Shown: piece by piece, positions 1 to 7,386 of the stretch
Layout: the number at the start of each line of letters is the position of its first letter
How positions within the stretch are numbered: the first letter of the stretch is position 1
Source of the DNA: an uncultured bacterium
GTDB taxonomy: Bacteria > Planctomycetota > UBA1135
Reading direction: 5' to 3'
NCBI GenBank assembly: GCA_937919925.1
Contig: CALFOT010000086.1
Span: 1 to 64,000, forward strand
Length of the DNA: 64,000 bases
Translations under genes and position numbers: made by a program
The notes under the pieces: generated by a model
What the model was told of the DNA's origin: nothing
Databases searched by the model: none
Seen by the model: only the letters and a program-made list of their open reading frames with translations

Positions 1-44
1 GTTGACCTTGCTGTTGACCTTGCTGTTGACCTTGCTGTTGACCC
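1..44. repeat. 12-bp tandem coding repeat
   Basis: GTTGACCTTGCT is repeated at least three times and runs off the left edge. On the minus strand it encodes the QQGQ repeats of the EF-hand protein. Near-identical units suggest recent expansion by slippage or unequal recombination. Confidence 0.8.
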
Positions 45-478
45 TTGGCGCCCTGCTGACCGCGCCGCCCTTGTTGGCCCCGCTGTTCGTGTTGGCCTTG
101 CTGTTCTCCAGCTCGACCCTCTTCCATTTGCTGCGTACGCATTTGATACATCCGCACCGCGCGTGCGGCACTCCGCTCTTCTTCGTTCAGCCGACCATCG
201 CCATCGATATCAAAATCCTTGAGCATTTGTTCACGGCTTGGACGCTGATCCCCTCCGCGCTGCGCGCCTTGAGATTTGCCGCGTTGGCCCTGCTGCGAGC
301 CGCGTTGTGCTTGGCGTTGGCCCTGTTGCTGACCCTGAAGGTGACAATCGCAATCACATTGCTGAGGCTGCGTTTGACCTCGCTGCGCTCCGTCGCCACG
401 ACGAGGGCCCTGTTGGGCGGAAGCGGTACTTGCGCTCAAAGCAAGCACCAGGGGAATCAAAGTAAGTAGGTGTTTCAT
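1..478 (-). CDS. Secreted EF-hand protein with Gln/Gly repeats (C-terminus off window)
   Basis: Absent from the ORF track because it runs off the left edge; I translated it by hand from ATG at 478. Residues 1-21 form a signal peptide ending ASA, so the protein is probably exported. A cysteine cluster CDCDCH lies at about 41-46, and a canonical 12-residue EF-hand loop, DIDGDGRLNEEE, at about 90-101 should bind calcium. The rest is Gln/Gly/Arg-rich and ends, as far as visible, in tandem QQGQ repeats encoded by the 12-bp repeat at the window start. The plus-strand ORF 2..469 is its shadow. Function unknown; a secreted calcium-binding, low-complexity protein is all that can be supported. Confidence 0.85.
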   Translation of the reverse strand, partial: MKHLLTLIPLVLALSASTASAQQGPRRGDGAQRGQTQPQQCDCDCHLQGQQQGQRQAQRGSQQGQRGKSQGAQRGGDQRPSREQMLKDFDIDGDGRLNEEERSAARAVRMYQMRTQQMEEGRAGEQQGQHEQRGQQGRRGQQGAKGQQQGQQQGQQQGQ

Positions 479-538
479 CTTGGGAATCCGGGGTTCGGGA
501 ACAGCTCTATAACCCTAAGGCCCGAGCTGGGTTCCTAA

Positions 539-1711
539 TCACTGATCGTTTTCTACTAATAGCCCTACGCATGCGGCCAAGCCGTGAATATAGGGCAAGC
601 CACAGACTGGGCCAATCTCGCCAGCCACGAATCCACCACTTACAGGAAGTCCAGGCCAATACTGGTGAATCGTTTCGACGTCGTGATCGGCACGTTGAAA
701 AAGTTGCAGGCCTCGGCCAGTACAGGAAAACTGCAGGGCGCCAAGCACTCGCGGACAAAAGGAGCCCGCTAACTCCAATGAGGAGGCTAATTCGGCGTGT
801 GCCGCAATGCGGTCCCGCGCTTGAAACTGCACGGACATGCCTAGGCCAAGATGGTCCCGAACCACAATTGCACCGGCTTCCGGATCTACGCCGACCACGC
901 CACGCACTAACATGTCGCGCCCCGGCTCGCCGCTGTTATTCGCCATTGGAAGAATTCCCACATGCGGGGCGCGCATAAATTTCTGCCGCTCTTCCTCGCC
1001 AACCGCAATGAGTACTTCGCTCAACTCCTCATAAGCGGGGCGACCGCCCAACTCCAAAATCAAATTCCCCTCGCAGCGCGTCACCGTGAAGCGCGGTCCG
1101 ACAGGGCTGCAACCTTGCGCCACCACCGGCTCGATACGAAATGCGCCATCGAGCACAAAGCCAACCGCGCCCTCCGAAGCGATGGCGTGATCAAAGACCA
1201 GCACATTTTCGCCGCGGCGGTCCGCGCCGCTCGCAATGCCGCCAATCACAATCGGCAATTGTTTTTGTGTGCGTATGGATGAAAAAAATGGTTCCAGCGG
1301 AAAACTAAAAGGCTCGGCTATCATCACCGCGCTGGCCGACGGCGGTGCGTCTGGCCAACCGAAGACGCGGCTCTTCGCGGCCTCTAGCTCCAAGTGGAAG
1401 GGAAAGACTTGGGTGCTCGGTAAACGCGCGGCCCATAAAGCAAGGCCTGGCCCAGCTTGTATTTCGCGGCCACTCCCAATTACCCCCGACATGCTACTGC
1501 CGATGATGCTTTTCGGCTTTAGTTCCCGATGAATATAATCAAGAATCAGCCGGGCGTTTTCTCGATGGTGGGTAGTGAAAAAGAGAGTTACTAAATCGGG
1601 AGCTTCCCCGATCGCCCGAAGTACACCACGCACCGCAGCGGCAACGGCCAACCCTGAGTCTTCCAGCGTCGACACGGTTTCCGCAACGGCTGCTTTTTGA
1701 GTAAATTCCAT
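539..1711 (-). CDS. FIST N/C domain protein
   Basis: This 390-residue protein matches the FIST architecture: a FIST_N domain (about 20-230, with GSSMSGVIGSGREI and VIGGIASGADRRGENVLVF) and a FIST_C domain (about 240-375, with HVGILPMANNSGE). FIST domains are thought to be small-molecule-sensing modules, often attached to signalling domains; this one stands alone, so any output partner is unknown. No signal peptide is seen, so it is probably cytoplasmic. The start is supported by AGGAGCGGG just upstream of the ATG. It lies 74 bp downstream of the DUF3299 lipoprotein gene on the same strand. Confidence 0.8.
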   Translation of the reverse strand: MEFTQKAAVAETVSTLEDSGLAVAAAVRGVLRAIGEAPDLVTLFFTTHHRENARLILDYIHRELKPKSIIGSSMSGVIGSGREIQAGPGLALWAARLPSTQVFPFHLELEAAKSRVFGWPDAPPSASAVMIAEPFSFPLEPFFSSIRTQKQLPIVIGGIASGADRRGENVLVFDHAIASEGAVGFVLDGAFRIEPVVAQGCSPVGPRFTVTRCEGNLILELGGRPAYEELSEVLIAVGEEERQKFMRAPHVGILPMANNSGEPGRDMLVRGVVGVDPEAGAIVVRDHLGLGMSVQFQARDRIAAHAELASSLELAGSFCPRVLGALQFSCTGRGLQLFQRADHDVETIHQYWPGLPVSGGFVAGEIGPVCGLPYIHGLAACVGLLVENDQ

Positions 1712-1785
1712 CCCGCTCCTAACTTAGTATCGGCTGAAAATGCGCTCCGCAAGATGGTGAAAAACGGTGGGCGCACTGTACACGC

Positions 1786-2565
1786 CTAATATTCCGAATC
1801 CTTGGTGGGCAGCAAATCGCCAAAGCCGGTCGCTGCATCGAAACTGGTTGGGGCTACTGGATCATCGAAATCTATGATGCGGTAAGTCGCATTCTCAAGG
1901 CGAAACAAGTCTTCCACCAGGCCGTCTTCCATTTCAAAGACCACGCGTAAAGTACCGGTAACTTCCACTGTGTTGTAGGTGTACTCCATGCCGTTTTCGT
2001 CTTGAAGGCTCACGCGCAAAATCTCATTCAGCTGCGGTGGTGCGCCAAAACAGCAGCTAAATAAGCTGCGCACAAGGTGGAACTGACGAATGTGTTCAAA
2101 ATCAATATCGGGCATCATAAAGCCACGAATGGTAAAATTTTTGCCTTCGAGCGCCAACACATGCGCCGGGAAGGGCTGCTTCTTGCCTTCATCAAACTCC
2201 CAGCCACCGAAATCGTGCATATCGACCACAAAAGGTTCTGTGCCGCTGGCCATCGATTTTTTCAAGTTGGCCATACGCTCTTCCAAAGTAACTGCGTTAG
2301 ACCAAGGGCGATCCTCGACCGGTGGTGCTTCCGTAATTTCAAACCGATCGCGCAAGGAACCGCTTGACTCCTCCTCGACCGCAGGTTCTGCGACCACCTC
2401 TACTTCCTTCGGAGCAGCGATTGTGACTGCGGCTGCCGCGCCATCACTCGCGGCGGCGGCTACCGCAGTGGCTGGAGGTTCGTGAACAACCGCTTCTTGC
2501 TTGGAACACGAAAAGCAGAGCAGCGGTGCGCTCGCGAGAGCTGAAAAAAACCAAAACTTCCTCAT
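1786..2565 (-). CDS. DUF3299 lipoprotein
   Basis: The ORF-track start (2646) overlaps the permease; I chose ATG 2565, which gives a 259-residue protein opening with a lipoprotein-type signal, MRKFWFFSALASAPLLCFSC, with Cys20 as likely lipid anchor (the lipobox CFSC is not canonical). An Ala/Pro/Glu-rich linker follows, then a DUF3299-like region with FTIRGFMMPDIDFEHIRQF and the CCFGAPP motif. The start is 4 bp after the permease stop, so it belongs to the ATPase-permease-lipoprotein operon and is probably an envelope partner of that ABC system. The substrate is unknown. Confidence 0.8.
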   Translation of the reverse strand: MRKFWFFSALASAPLLCFSCSKQEAVVHEPPATAVAAAASDGAAAAVTIAAPKEVEVVAEPAVEEESSGSLRDRFEITEAPPVEDRPWSNAVTLEERMANLKKSMASGTEPFVVDMHDFGGWEFDEGKKQPFPAHVLALEGKNFTIRGFMMPDIDFEHIRQFHLVRSLFSCCFGAPPQLNEILRVSLQDENGMEYTYNTVEVTGTLRVVFEMEDGLVEDLFRLENATYRIIDFDDPVAPTSFDAATGFGDLLPTKDSEY

Positions 2566-2569
2566 GCGA

Positions 2570-3907
2570 TTAAATGTTAGACGACAAGTAGTAGGCCGCT
2601 TCCGTACGGTAAGCGGAAAGGGCTGGGATGAGTCCGGCCACGGCACCTGCTAGGGTAACCGCTGCCAGCAATTGCAGCTCGGCAGCGCCAGGAACCACGG
2701 TAACCCGCACTCCGGTAGCAGCATGCACTTGATCCGTTACCGCATAGATTAAAACCCCCGCCAACCCTAGGCCAACCACGCCTCCCAGCAGCGCAATCAC
2801 CGCCGATTCACCGGTCACCAAACCAAGAATGGTGGAGCGTCGAGCGCCGAGTGCGCGCAAAATCGCGAATTCACGTCGGCGTGCGCCCATCGTGTTGTAA
2901 ATCGCCACCATCACGCCAACCAAAGCCACCACCACAATCAATGCGGTAATCAAACGCAACACCATATCGCCCTGGCCGATGATGGAAAATAACTTGCGCA
3001 CTTCCTGGCTTGGATAAACCGCTTGAGCATCAAGACGGTCGTTCAACGAGCGAAAAATGCGCGTACGATAAAAACCGGCTTTGGTGCTCAACATCACCGC
3101 ACTCAGACCACGTGGATCGCGTGTGCCGCCAGCCACCATATCTGCGGTGGCCTCATGCCCGGCAATCACATAATAAGCGCCAATCGGAATTAAAATGGCG
3201 CGGTCGAGCGGCGTGCCGGTCGGCTCCAATACACCAACCACCTCGGTCTCTGCCTCCTGATGGCCGCCGCCGCCGACGCCTTCCACCCCATGCGCTGGCG
3301 TGAACTTCGAACCAACCATCAAGCCCGTATTGCGTGCAACGTCTGCGCCAACCACAGCCTTAAACATGGACTTGAGGTGGGCGTTGTGATCGTGGTCAAC
3401 GTGAGCAGCCTCACTAGAATGCTCCGCAGCGGCTTGCCCGAGTTCGCTTTTCAACTCTGCAAACTCCGCGCGCGAGTAGGCAAACGGGCCGCCGTCGGCA
3501 AAAGCGAGGGGCTCGGCGAGATTCGCCCCACCAAGATGCACGTCGGAAAACAGATTGGAGGTGACCCCCACGATGCGCTGGCCACGAAAACTATCACCAA
3601 CGGCTAGCGGCACGGACCACAGCACACCCGGCGTGGCGGCGATTTCTTCATAAACCGCATACGGCACATTGCCCTGGCTTTGGCCCATGTGGTACAGCGC
3701 GTTCAAAGTCAGTTGCAGGCCTGAACCTTTGGCGCCCACCAGCATGTCGCAGATCGAAGCCGAGCGATTGAAGCCTTGCTCGCTTGCTTCGCGCAGAGCT
3801 CCGACGGTTGCAAAGAGCCCTACTCCAAGCGATACCGATAAGCCAGTCAAAATGGAGGCGAGCTGGCGACGCTTTAAGTTGCGCAACACCATCGTGTGCA
3901 GTCTCAT
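2570..3907 (-). CDS. ABC transporter permease, FtsX/MacB-like
   Basis: A 445-residue inner-membrane protein with one N-terminal membrane segment (about 17-37), a large periplasmic domain of about 270 residues (including a His-rich stretch, HSSEAAHVDHDHNAH), and three C-terminal segments in the FtsX arrangement, with NTMGARRREFAILRALGARR between the first two. This is the MacB/LolCE topology, used for exporting or extracting envelope molecules rather than for import. It overlaps the upstream ATPase gene by 4 bp and is followed by the DUF3299 lipoprotein gene. The His-rich loop might bind a metal; substrate unknown. Confidence 0.85.
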   Translation of the reverse strand: MRLHTMVLRNLKRRQLASILTGLSVSLGVGLFATVGALREASEQGFNRSASICDMLVGAKGSGLQLTLNALYHMGQSQGNVPYAVYEEIAATPGVLWSVPLAVGDSFRGQRIVGVTSNLFSDVHLGGANLAEPLAFADGGPFAYSRAEFAELKSELGQAAAEHSSEAAHVDHDHNAHLKSMFKAVVGADVARNTGLMVGSKFTPAHGVEGVGGGGHQEAETEVVGVLEPTGTPLDRAILIPIGAYYVIAGHEATADMVAGGTRDPRGLSAVMLSTKAGFYRTRIFRSLNDRLDAQAVYPSQEVRKLFSIIGQGDMVLRLITALIVVVALVGVMVAIYNTMGARRREFAILRALGARRSTILGLVTGESAVIALLGGVVGLGLAGVLIYAVTDQVHAATGVRVTVVPGAAELQLLAAVTLAGAVAGLIPALSAYRTEAAYYLSSNI

Positions 3908-4554
3908 TGCAAATCCTCCACGCGCACCGTACTTTCAAATGCAGCCGCCACTTCCATATCGTGAGTCGCGCAAACCACTGTGATGTTCGATTCGCGCGCG
4001 GTTTGAAGCAACATGGCGAGCACCTGCTTGCCGTTTTCATAATCAAGAGCGCCGGTAGGCTCATCCGCCAAGAGCAACTTGGGGCGATTCATCAAGGCTC
4101 GCGCGAAAGCTACACGAGCCTGCTGCCCAACCGACAACTGCCGCGGCATGTGCTGCAAACGATGGCCTAGCCCGACGGCCTCCAGCAGTTCCACCGCGCG
4201 ACCGGGTTGAGGGTGGCCCTTGGCGAAAACAGCCCCCAATTCGACATTTTCCTTCACGGAGTACCCATCGAGTAAGTGGAAGGATTGAAAGACATAGCCG
4301 ATATGGTCGGCGCGAAAACGATCGCGCTGGGCTTCCGAAAGTTGGGCTAAATCCGTGCCGTCTATAGAAACGATCCCTGAATCTGGTTGCACTAGCCCGC
4401 TGAGCAGGTTCAATAAGGTGGTTTTACCCGAACCACTCTCGCCGATAAGCGCGACCTGCCCCCCGCGCGCCACCCGCCAATCCTCGAAGCCCAACACTAG
4501 GCCGGAATCGGCATCGCTGGGATAGCTTTTGTGGATGTTTTGGAGGTGAATCAT
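3904..4554 (-). CDS. ABC transporter ATP-binding protein, LolD/MacB-like
   Basis: I chose ATG 4554 (MIHLQNIHKSY), giving 216 residues, because the upstream part of the ORF track entry is a shadow of the divergent fad-type gene. Walker A is GESGSGKTT at 38-46, the signature is LSVGQ (a variant of LSGGQ), Walker B is LLLADEPTG and the H-loop is CATHD. This is the small ATPase family that partners FtsX-type permeases (LolD, FtsE, MacB). It starts the operon and overlaps the permease gene by 4 bp, facing the acyl-CoA fusion gene across 66 bp. Confidence 0.9.
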   Translation of the reverse strand: MIHLQNIHKSYPSDADSGLVLGFEDWRVARGGQVALIGESGSGKTTLLNLLSGLVQPDSGIVSIDGTDLAQLSEAQRDRFRADHIGYVFQSFHLLDGYSVKENVELGAVFAKGHPQPGRAVELLEAVGLGHRLQHMPRQLSVGQQARVAFARALMNRPKLLLADEPTGALDYENGKQVLAMLLQTARESNITVVCATHDMEVAAAFESTVRVEDLQ

Positions 4555-4620
4555 GGCGTCGGGAGAATCGGCGGCAAGGTTAGAATACGCTCCGCCATGC
4601 CCTGCGCTGGCCCCAATGTC

Positions 4621-6669
4621 ATGAGTAAGTACAACATTCAAAAGTTCGCCGTGATTGGCGCCGGCAACATGGGTTCCGGAATCGCCCAAAAAATAGCCAC
4701 CGAAGGCTTCTCTTGCGTCTTGGTTGACCTTGATGATGAAAAGGTCGAGCGCGGCATGAATATCATTCGCGATTTGCTTGCGCAGGGTGTGGAGCGCAAA
4801 GTTTTTAGCCCGAAGCAGGTGGAGCAAATCCTTGCCAACCTGCACGGCACCAGTGATTGGTCAGAGCTGGCTGATGTAGATTTGGTGGTCGAGGCGGTCT
4901 TTGAGAACTTAGATGTGAAGCGCTCTGTTTTTAAACGCCTGTCTGAGAACTGCAAAGAGACCGCCATTCTAGGCACCAACACTTCCTCGTTTTATGTGAA
5001 GGATCTTGCCAGCGCAGTAACAAACCCGGAGCGTTTGGTGGGCTTGCACTACTTCTTCCACCCAGCCAAAAACCGTTTGGTAGAAGTGATTGGCCACGCG
5101 GGCACTTCCGATGAGGCCTATTTGGCGGCCTGGGCGGCGCAGGAAGCGATTGGCAAAACACCGATTTGGTCCTCCGATGCGCCGGGTTTTGTGGTCAACC
5201 GCTACTTCGTGCCATGGGTCAATGAAGGCGTGCGGCTACTCGAAGAGAATGTTGCAAATGTTGCCACGATTGAGTGGGCGGCTAAAAAAGCATTTGGCGT
5301 TGGCATGGGCCCGTTCGAATTGATGAACGTCACCGGAGTGCCGATCACCATGCACGCGGCCAACACTCTGGCGGATGCACTGCATTCTTTTTATGCGCCA
5401 AGCCAAGCGCTGGTTGATTTCTGCGCTGGCAGTGAGCGCAACTGGAACCTTGATGGCCCCATCGACGAAAGCAAGTACGACTCCATTGCCGATCGTTTGC
5501 TAGGCGTAACTTTCTATGTTGCTGCGCAATTAGTGGATGAGGGTGTTTCTTCGATCGAAGATACCGATATCGGCGCCCGCGTTGGCTTGCGCTGGCCGCG
5601 TGGCCCCTTCGACATGTTGAATCGCGTTGGCGTAGAGCGCGCGCGGTGGCTGGCCGAAGCGGTTGCCACCCAATATGGTTTAGCGCTGCCGAAGTTACTC
5701 ATTGATGCGCCAGCTCACGGCCTGCCCATTGAATTGGTGTCCTCCTGTGATGCCGGCGTTGCAACAGACTTGCGCTTCAATAGCCCTGCCACGATGAACG
5801 CCCTGGATAAAAATGTGTTCCTGCAGTTTGATTCCAAGCTGCAGTTGGCACGCGCCACCGGCAAAGCGATTGTGCTGCGAAGCACCGGCAAAGCTTTTGT
5901 CGCCGGAGCGGATATCAAGTTTTTCGTGGATTCCCTCAAGGCCAATAACTACCCATCGATTGCGGAATTTGCTGGCCACGGCCAGAAAATTTTTAAAATG
6001 TTGAGTGGTGGCGAACGTGCCGTAGTAGCGCGCGCCCACGGCTTAGCTTTAGGCGGAGGCGCAGAATTGGCACTTGCCTGCGATTGGATTGTGGCCTCAC
6101 CCAAGGCTGCAATGGGCTTCCCCGAAACCGGAATTGGCATTTTCCCTGGCCTAGGTGGCACGCAACGATTGCCGCGACGAATTGGCATGCCCCTAGCGAA
6201 GTACTTGCTCTATACCGGGCATATTCTTGATGCAAAGTCCGCCCTTTCGATTGGCTTAATTGATGCCGTTGCTGGATTTAGTGACATCGATGAGGTTTGC
6301 CTTGAGTGGGCCGCCAAAAATCCTGCGGCCGAGCGCGAGGCGCCTACCGAATGCCCTGACGGGCGCTGGCAAGCTGTTTGGGATTTCTTCGACAGCAACA
6401 CGGTGGATGAAATCCTCACCGGCGAAGCCGACTGCATGGGGGACGCAATGTTAGAGCAAGCTTGCAAGCGTATGGGGCAAAAATCCTATCACGCCTTGAA
6501 ACTATGCGAAGGCTTGTTTGTAGAAGGTGCCCACCAGGCGCTCGAGCGCGCGCTCGAACTTGAGGGCCGCGATTTGGAGGTCGCATTCCTCCACCCCGAT
6601 GCGTTGGAAGGTTTAAGCGCGCTCCTAGATGGGCGCCGCCCGAGTTTCGCAAAGCCTGCCTTCGCTTAA
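4621..6669 (+). CDS. 3-Hydroxyacyl-CoA dehydrogenase / enoyl-CoA hydratase fusion (HAD first)
   Basis: The start is ATG 4621 (MSKYNIQKF), giving 682 residues. The N-terminal half is an NAD-dependent 3-hydroxyacyl-CoA dehydrogenase: VIGAGNMGSGIAQ binds NAD, and LHYFFHPAKNRLVEVI carries the catalytic His and Glu. The C-terminal part (about 390 on) is a crotonase with the oxyanion-hole segments AFVAGADIKFF and GGGAELALACD, plus FPETGIGIFPGLGGTQR, so both crotonase glutamates appear to be present. FadB/FadJ have the reverse order; this order resembles crotonyl-CoA hydratase/3-hydroxybutyryl-CoA dehydrogenase fusions. It could hydrate and oxidise crotonyl-CoA or C7 intermediates made by the benzoyl-CoA-type operon at 53-58 kb. 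A TAGAAT at 4581 may be its -10 element. Confidence 0.85.
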   Translation: MSKYNIQKFAVIGAGNMGSGIAQKIATEGFSCVLVDLDDEKVERGMNIIRDLLAQGVERKVFSPKQVEQILANLHGTSDWSELADVDLVVEAVFENLDVKRSVFKRLSENCKETAILGTNTSSFYVKDLASAVTNPERLVGLHYFFHPAKNRLVEVIGHAGTSDEAYLAAWAAQEAIGKTPIWSSDAPGFVVNRYFVPWVNEGVRLLEENVANVATIEWAAKKAFGVGMGPFELMNVTGVPITMHAANTLADALHSFYAPSQALVDFCAGSERNWNLDGPIDESKYDSIADRLLGVTFYVAAQLVDEGVSSIEDTDIGARVGLRWPRGPFDMLNRVGVERARWLAEAVATQYGLALPKLLIDAPAHGLPIELVSSCDAGVATDLRFNSPATMNALDKNVFLQFDSKLQLARATGKAIVLRSTGKAFVAGADIKFFVDSLKANNYPSIAEFAGHGQKIFKMLSGGERAVVARAHGLALGGGAELALACDWIVASPKAAMGFPETGIGIFPGLGGTQRLPRRIGMPLAKYLLYTGHILDAKSALSIGLIDAVAGFSDIDEVCLEWAAKNPAAEREAPTECPDGRWQAVWDFFDSNTVDEILTGEADCMGDAMLEQACKRMGQKSYHALKLCEGLFVEGAHQALERALELEGRDLEVAFLHPDALEGLSALLDGRRPSFAKPAFA

Positions 6670-6682
6670 GGTTTAAGCTCCA

Positions 6683-7324
6683 TCAAGGCGCAAGGCGTTC
6701 CACTTCCCAGCGGTTATCACTGCTGGGATGAATGTACCGAAAACGATCGTGCAGACGATTTTCGCGCCCTTGCCAAAACTCAATCGATTGCGGCTGAATG
6801 CGATAACCACCCCAGTGCTCCGGCATGGGAACTTCGCCGCCAGCGAGTTTTTTTATCGCCTCGCGTAACTTGCCTTCGAGCAGGCGGCGCGAACTGACCA
6901 CCGAACTTTGTGGCGAAACCCAAGCGCCAAGTTGACTACCCCTTGGCCGGGATGCGAAATACTTAAGTGATTCCATCGCAGTCACGCGCACAGCAGTGCC
7001 CTGAATGATGACCTGCCGCTCCAATGGCAACCAATGAAACAGCATGGAAACGCGCGGGTTTTCCTCAATTTGAAGGGCCTTTGTGCTTTTGTAATTCGTG
7101 AAAAAAACAAAGCCATCCCGATCAAACAATTTCAACAGTACTGTGCGCACGGTGGGCAGGCCGTCGACGGTGGCCGTGGCAAGGCTGAGTGCGCTGTAAT
7201 CAATGAGCCCCGCCGCTTTGGCCTGCTCGAACCATAACTCAAACTGCTTGAATGGATCGGCGTTCAGATCCTCGCGGTTGAGGCCGGTGCGAGAATATTC
7301 GCGGCGTAGGTCACTGAGGTCCAT
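6683..7324 (-). CDS. pdxH: Pyridoxamine 5'-phosphate oxidase
   Basis: A 213-residue FMN-dependent oxidase that converts pyridoxamine or pyridoxine 5'-phosphate to pyridoxal 5'-phosphate. Family signatures are the N-terminal DPFKQFELWFEQA, the FMN/substrate region TVRTVLLKLFDRDGFVFFTNY and the C-terminal FWQGRENRLHDRFRY...WEVERLAP. Length is typical. It ends 13 bp from the fusion gene on the opposite strand and shares a 62-bp divergent promoter region with the LeuCD-type gene. Confidence 0.93.
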   Translation of the reverse strand: MDLSDLRREYSRTGLNREDLNADPFKQFELWFEQAKAAGLIDYSALSLATATVDGLPTVRTVLLKLFDRDGFVFFTNYKSTKALQIEENPRVSMLFHWLPLERQVIIQGTAVRVTAMESLKYFASRPRGSQLGAWVSPQSSVVSSRRLLEGKLREAIKKLAGGEVPMPEHWGGYRIQPQSIEFWQGRENRLHDRFRYIHPSSDNRWEVERLAP

Positions 7325-7330
7325 GTGCAG

Positions 7331-7336
7331 AGTTTA
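7331..7336 (-). promoter_or_regulatory. Candidate -10 of pdxH (leaderless)
   Basis: TAAACT on the minus strand is followed by 6 nt and then the pdxH ATG, so transcription would begin at or next to the start codon. No Shine-Dalgarno sequence fits between them. It is one of at least seven similar arrangements in the window. Confidence 0.4.
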
Positions 7337-7372
7337 GCGAAATCTGGATGAAGCTCTGCAAGGTCGGGCGGG

Positions 7373-7378
7373 TAGAAT
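7373..7378 (+). promoter_or_regulatory. Candidate -10 of the LeuCD-type gene (leaderless)
   Basis: TAGAAT is followed by 8 nt and ATG at 7387, placing the expected transcription start about 1-2 nt before the codon. No convincing -35 hexamer is seen at 16-18 bp. Confidence 0.4.
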
Positions 7379-7386
7379 ATTTCATT

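Noticed and set aside
1-44. Short direct repeats suggesting a CRISPR array
   Set aside because: Units are 12 bp, contiguous and without spacers, and they are in frame in a coding region.
2-469. Plus-strand ORF of 155 residues, Leu-rich
   Set aside because: It is the antisense of the EF-hand protein; its Leu-rich appearance comes from the CAG/CAA-rich repeats on the other strand.
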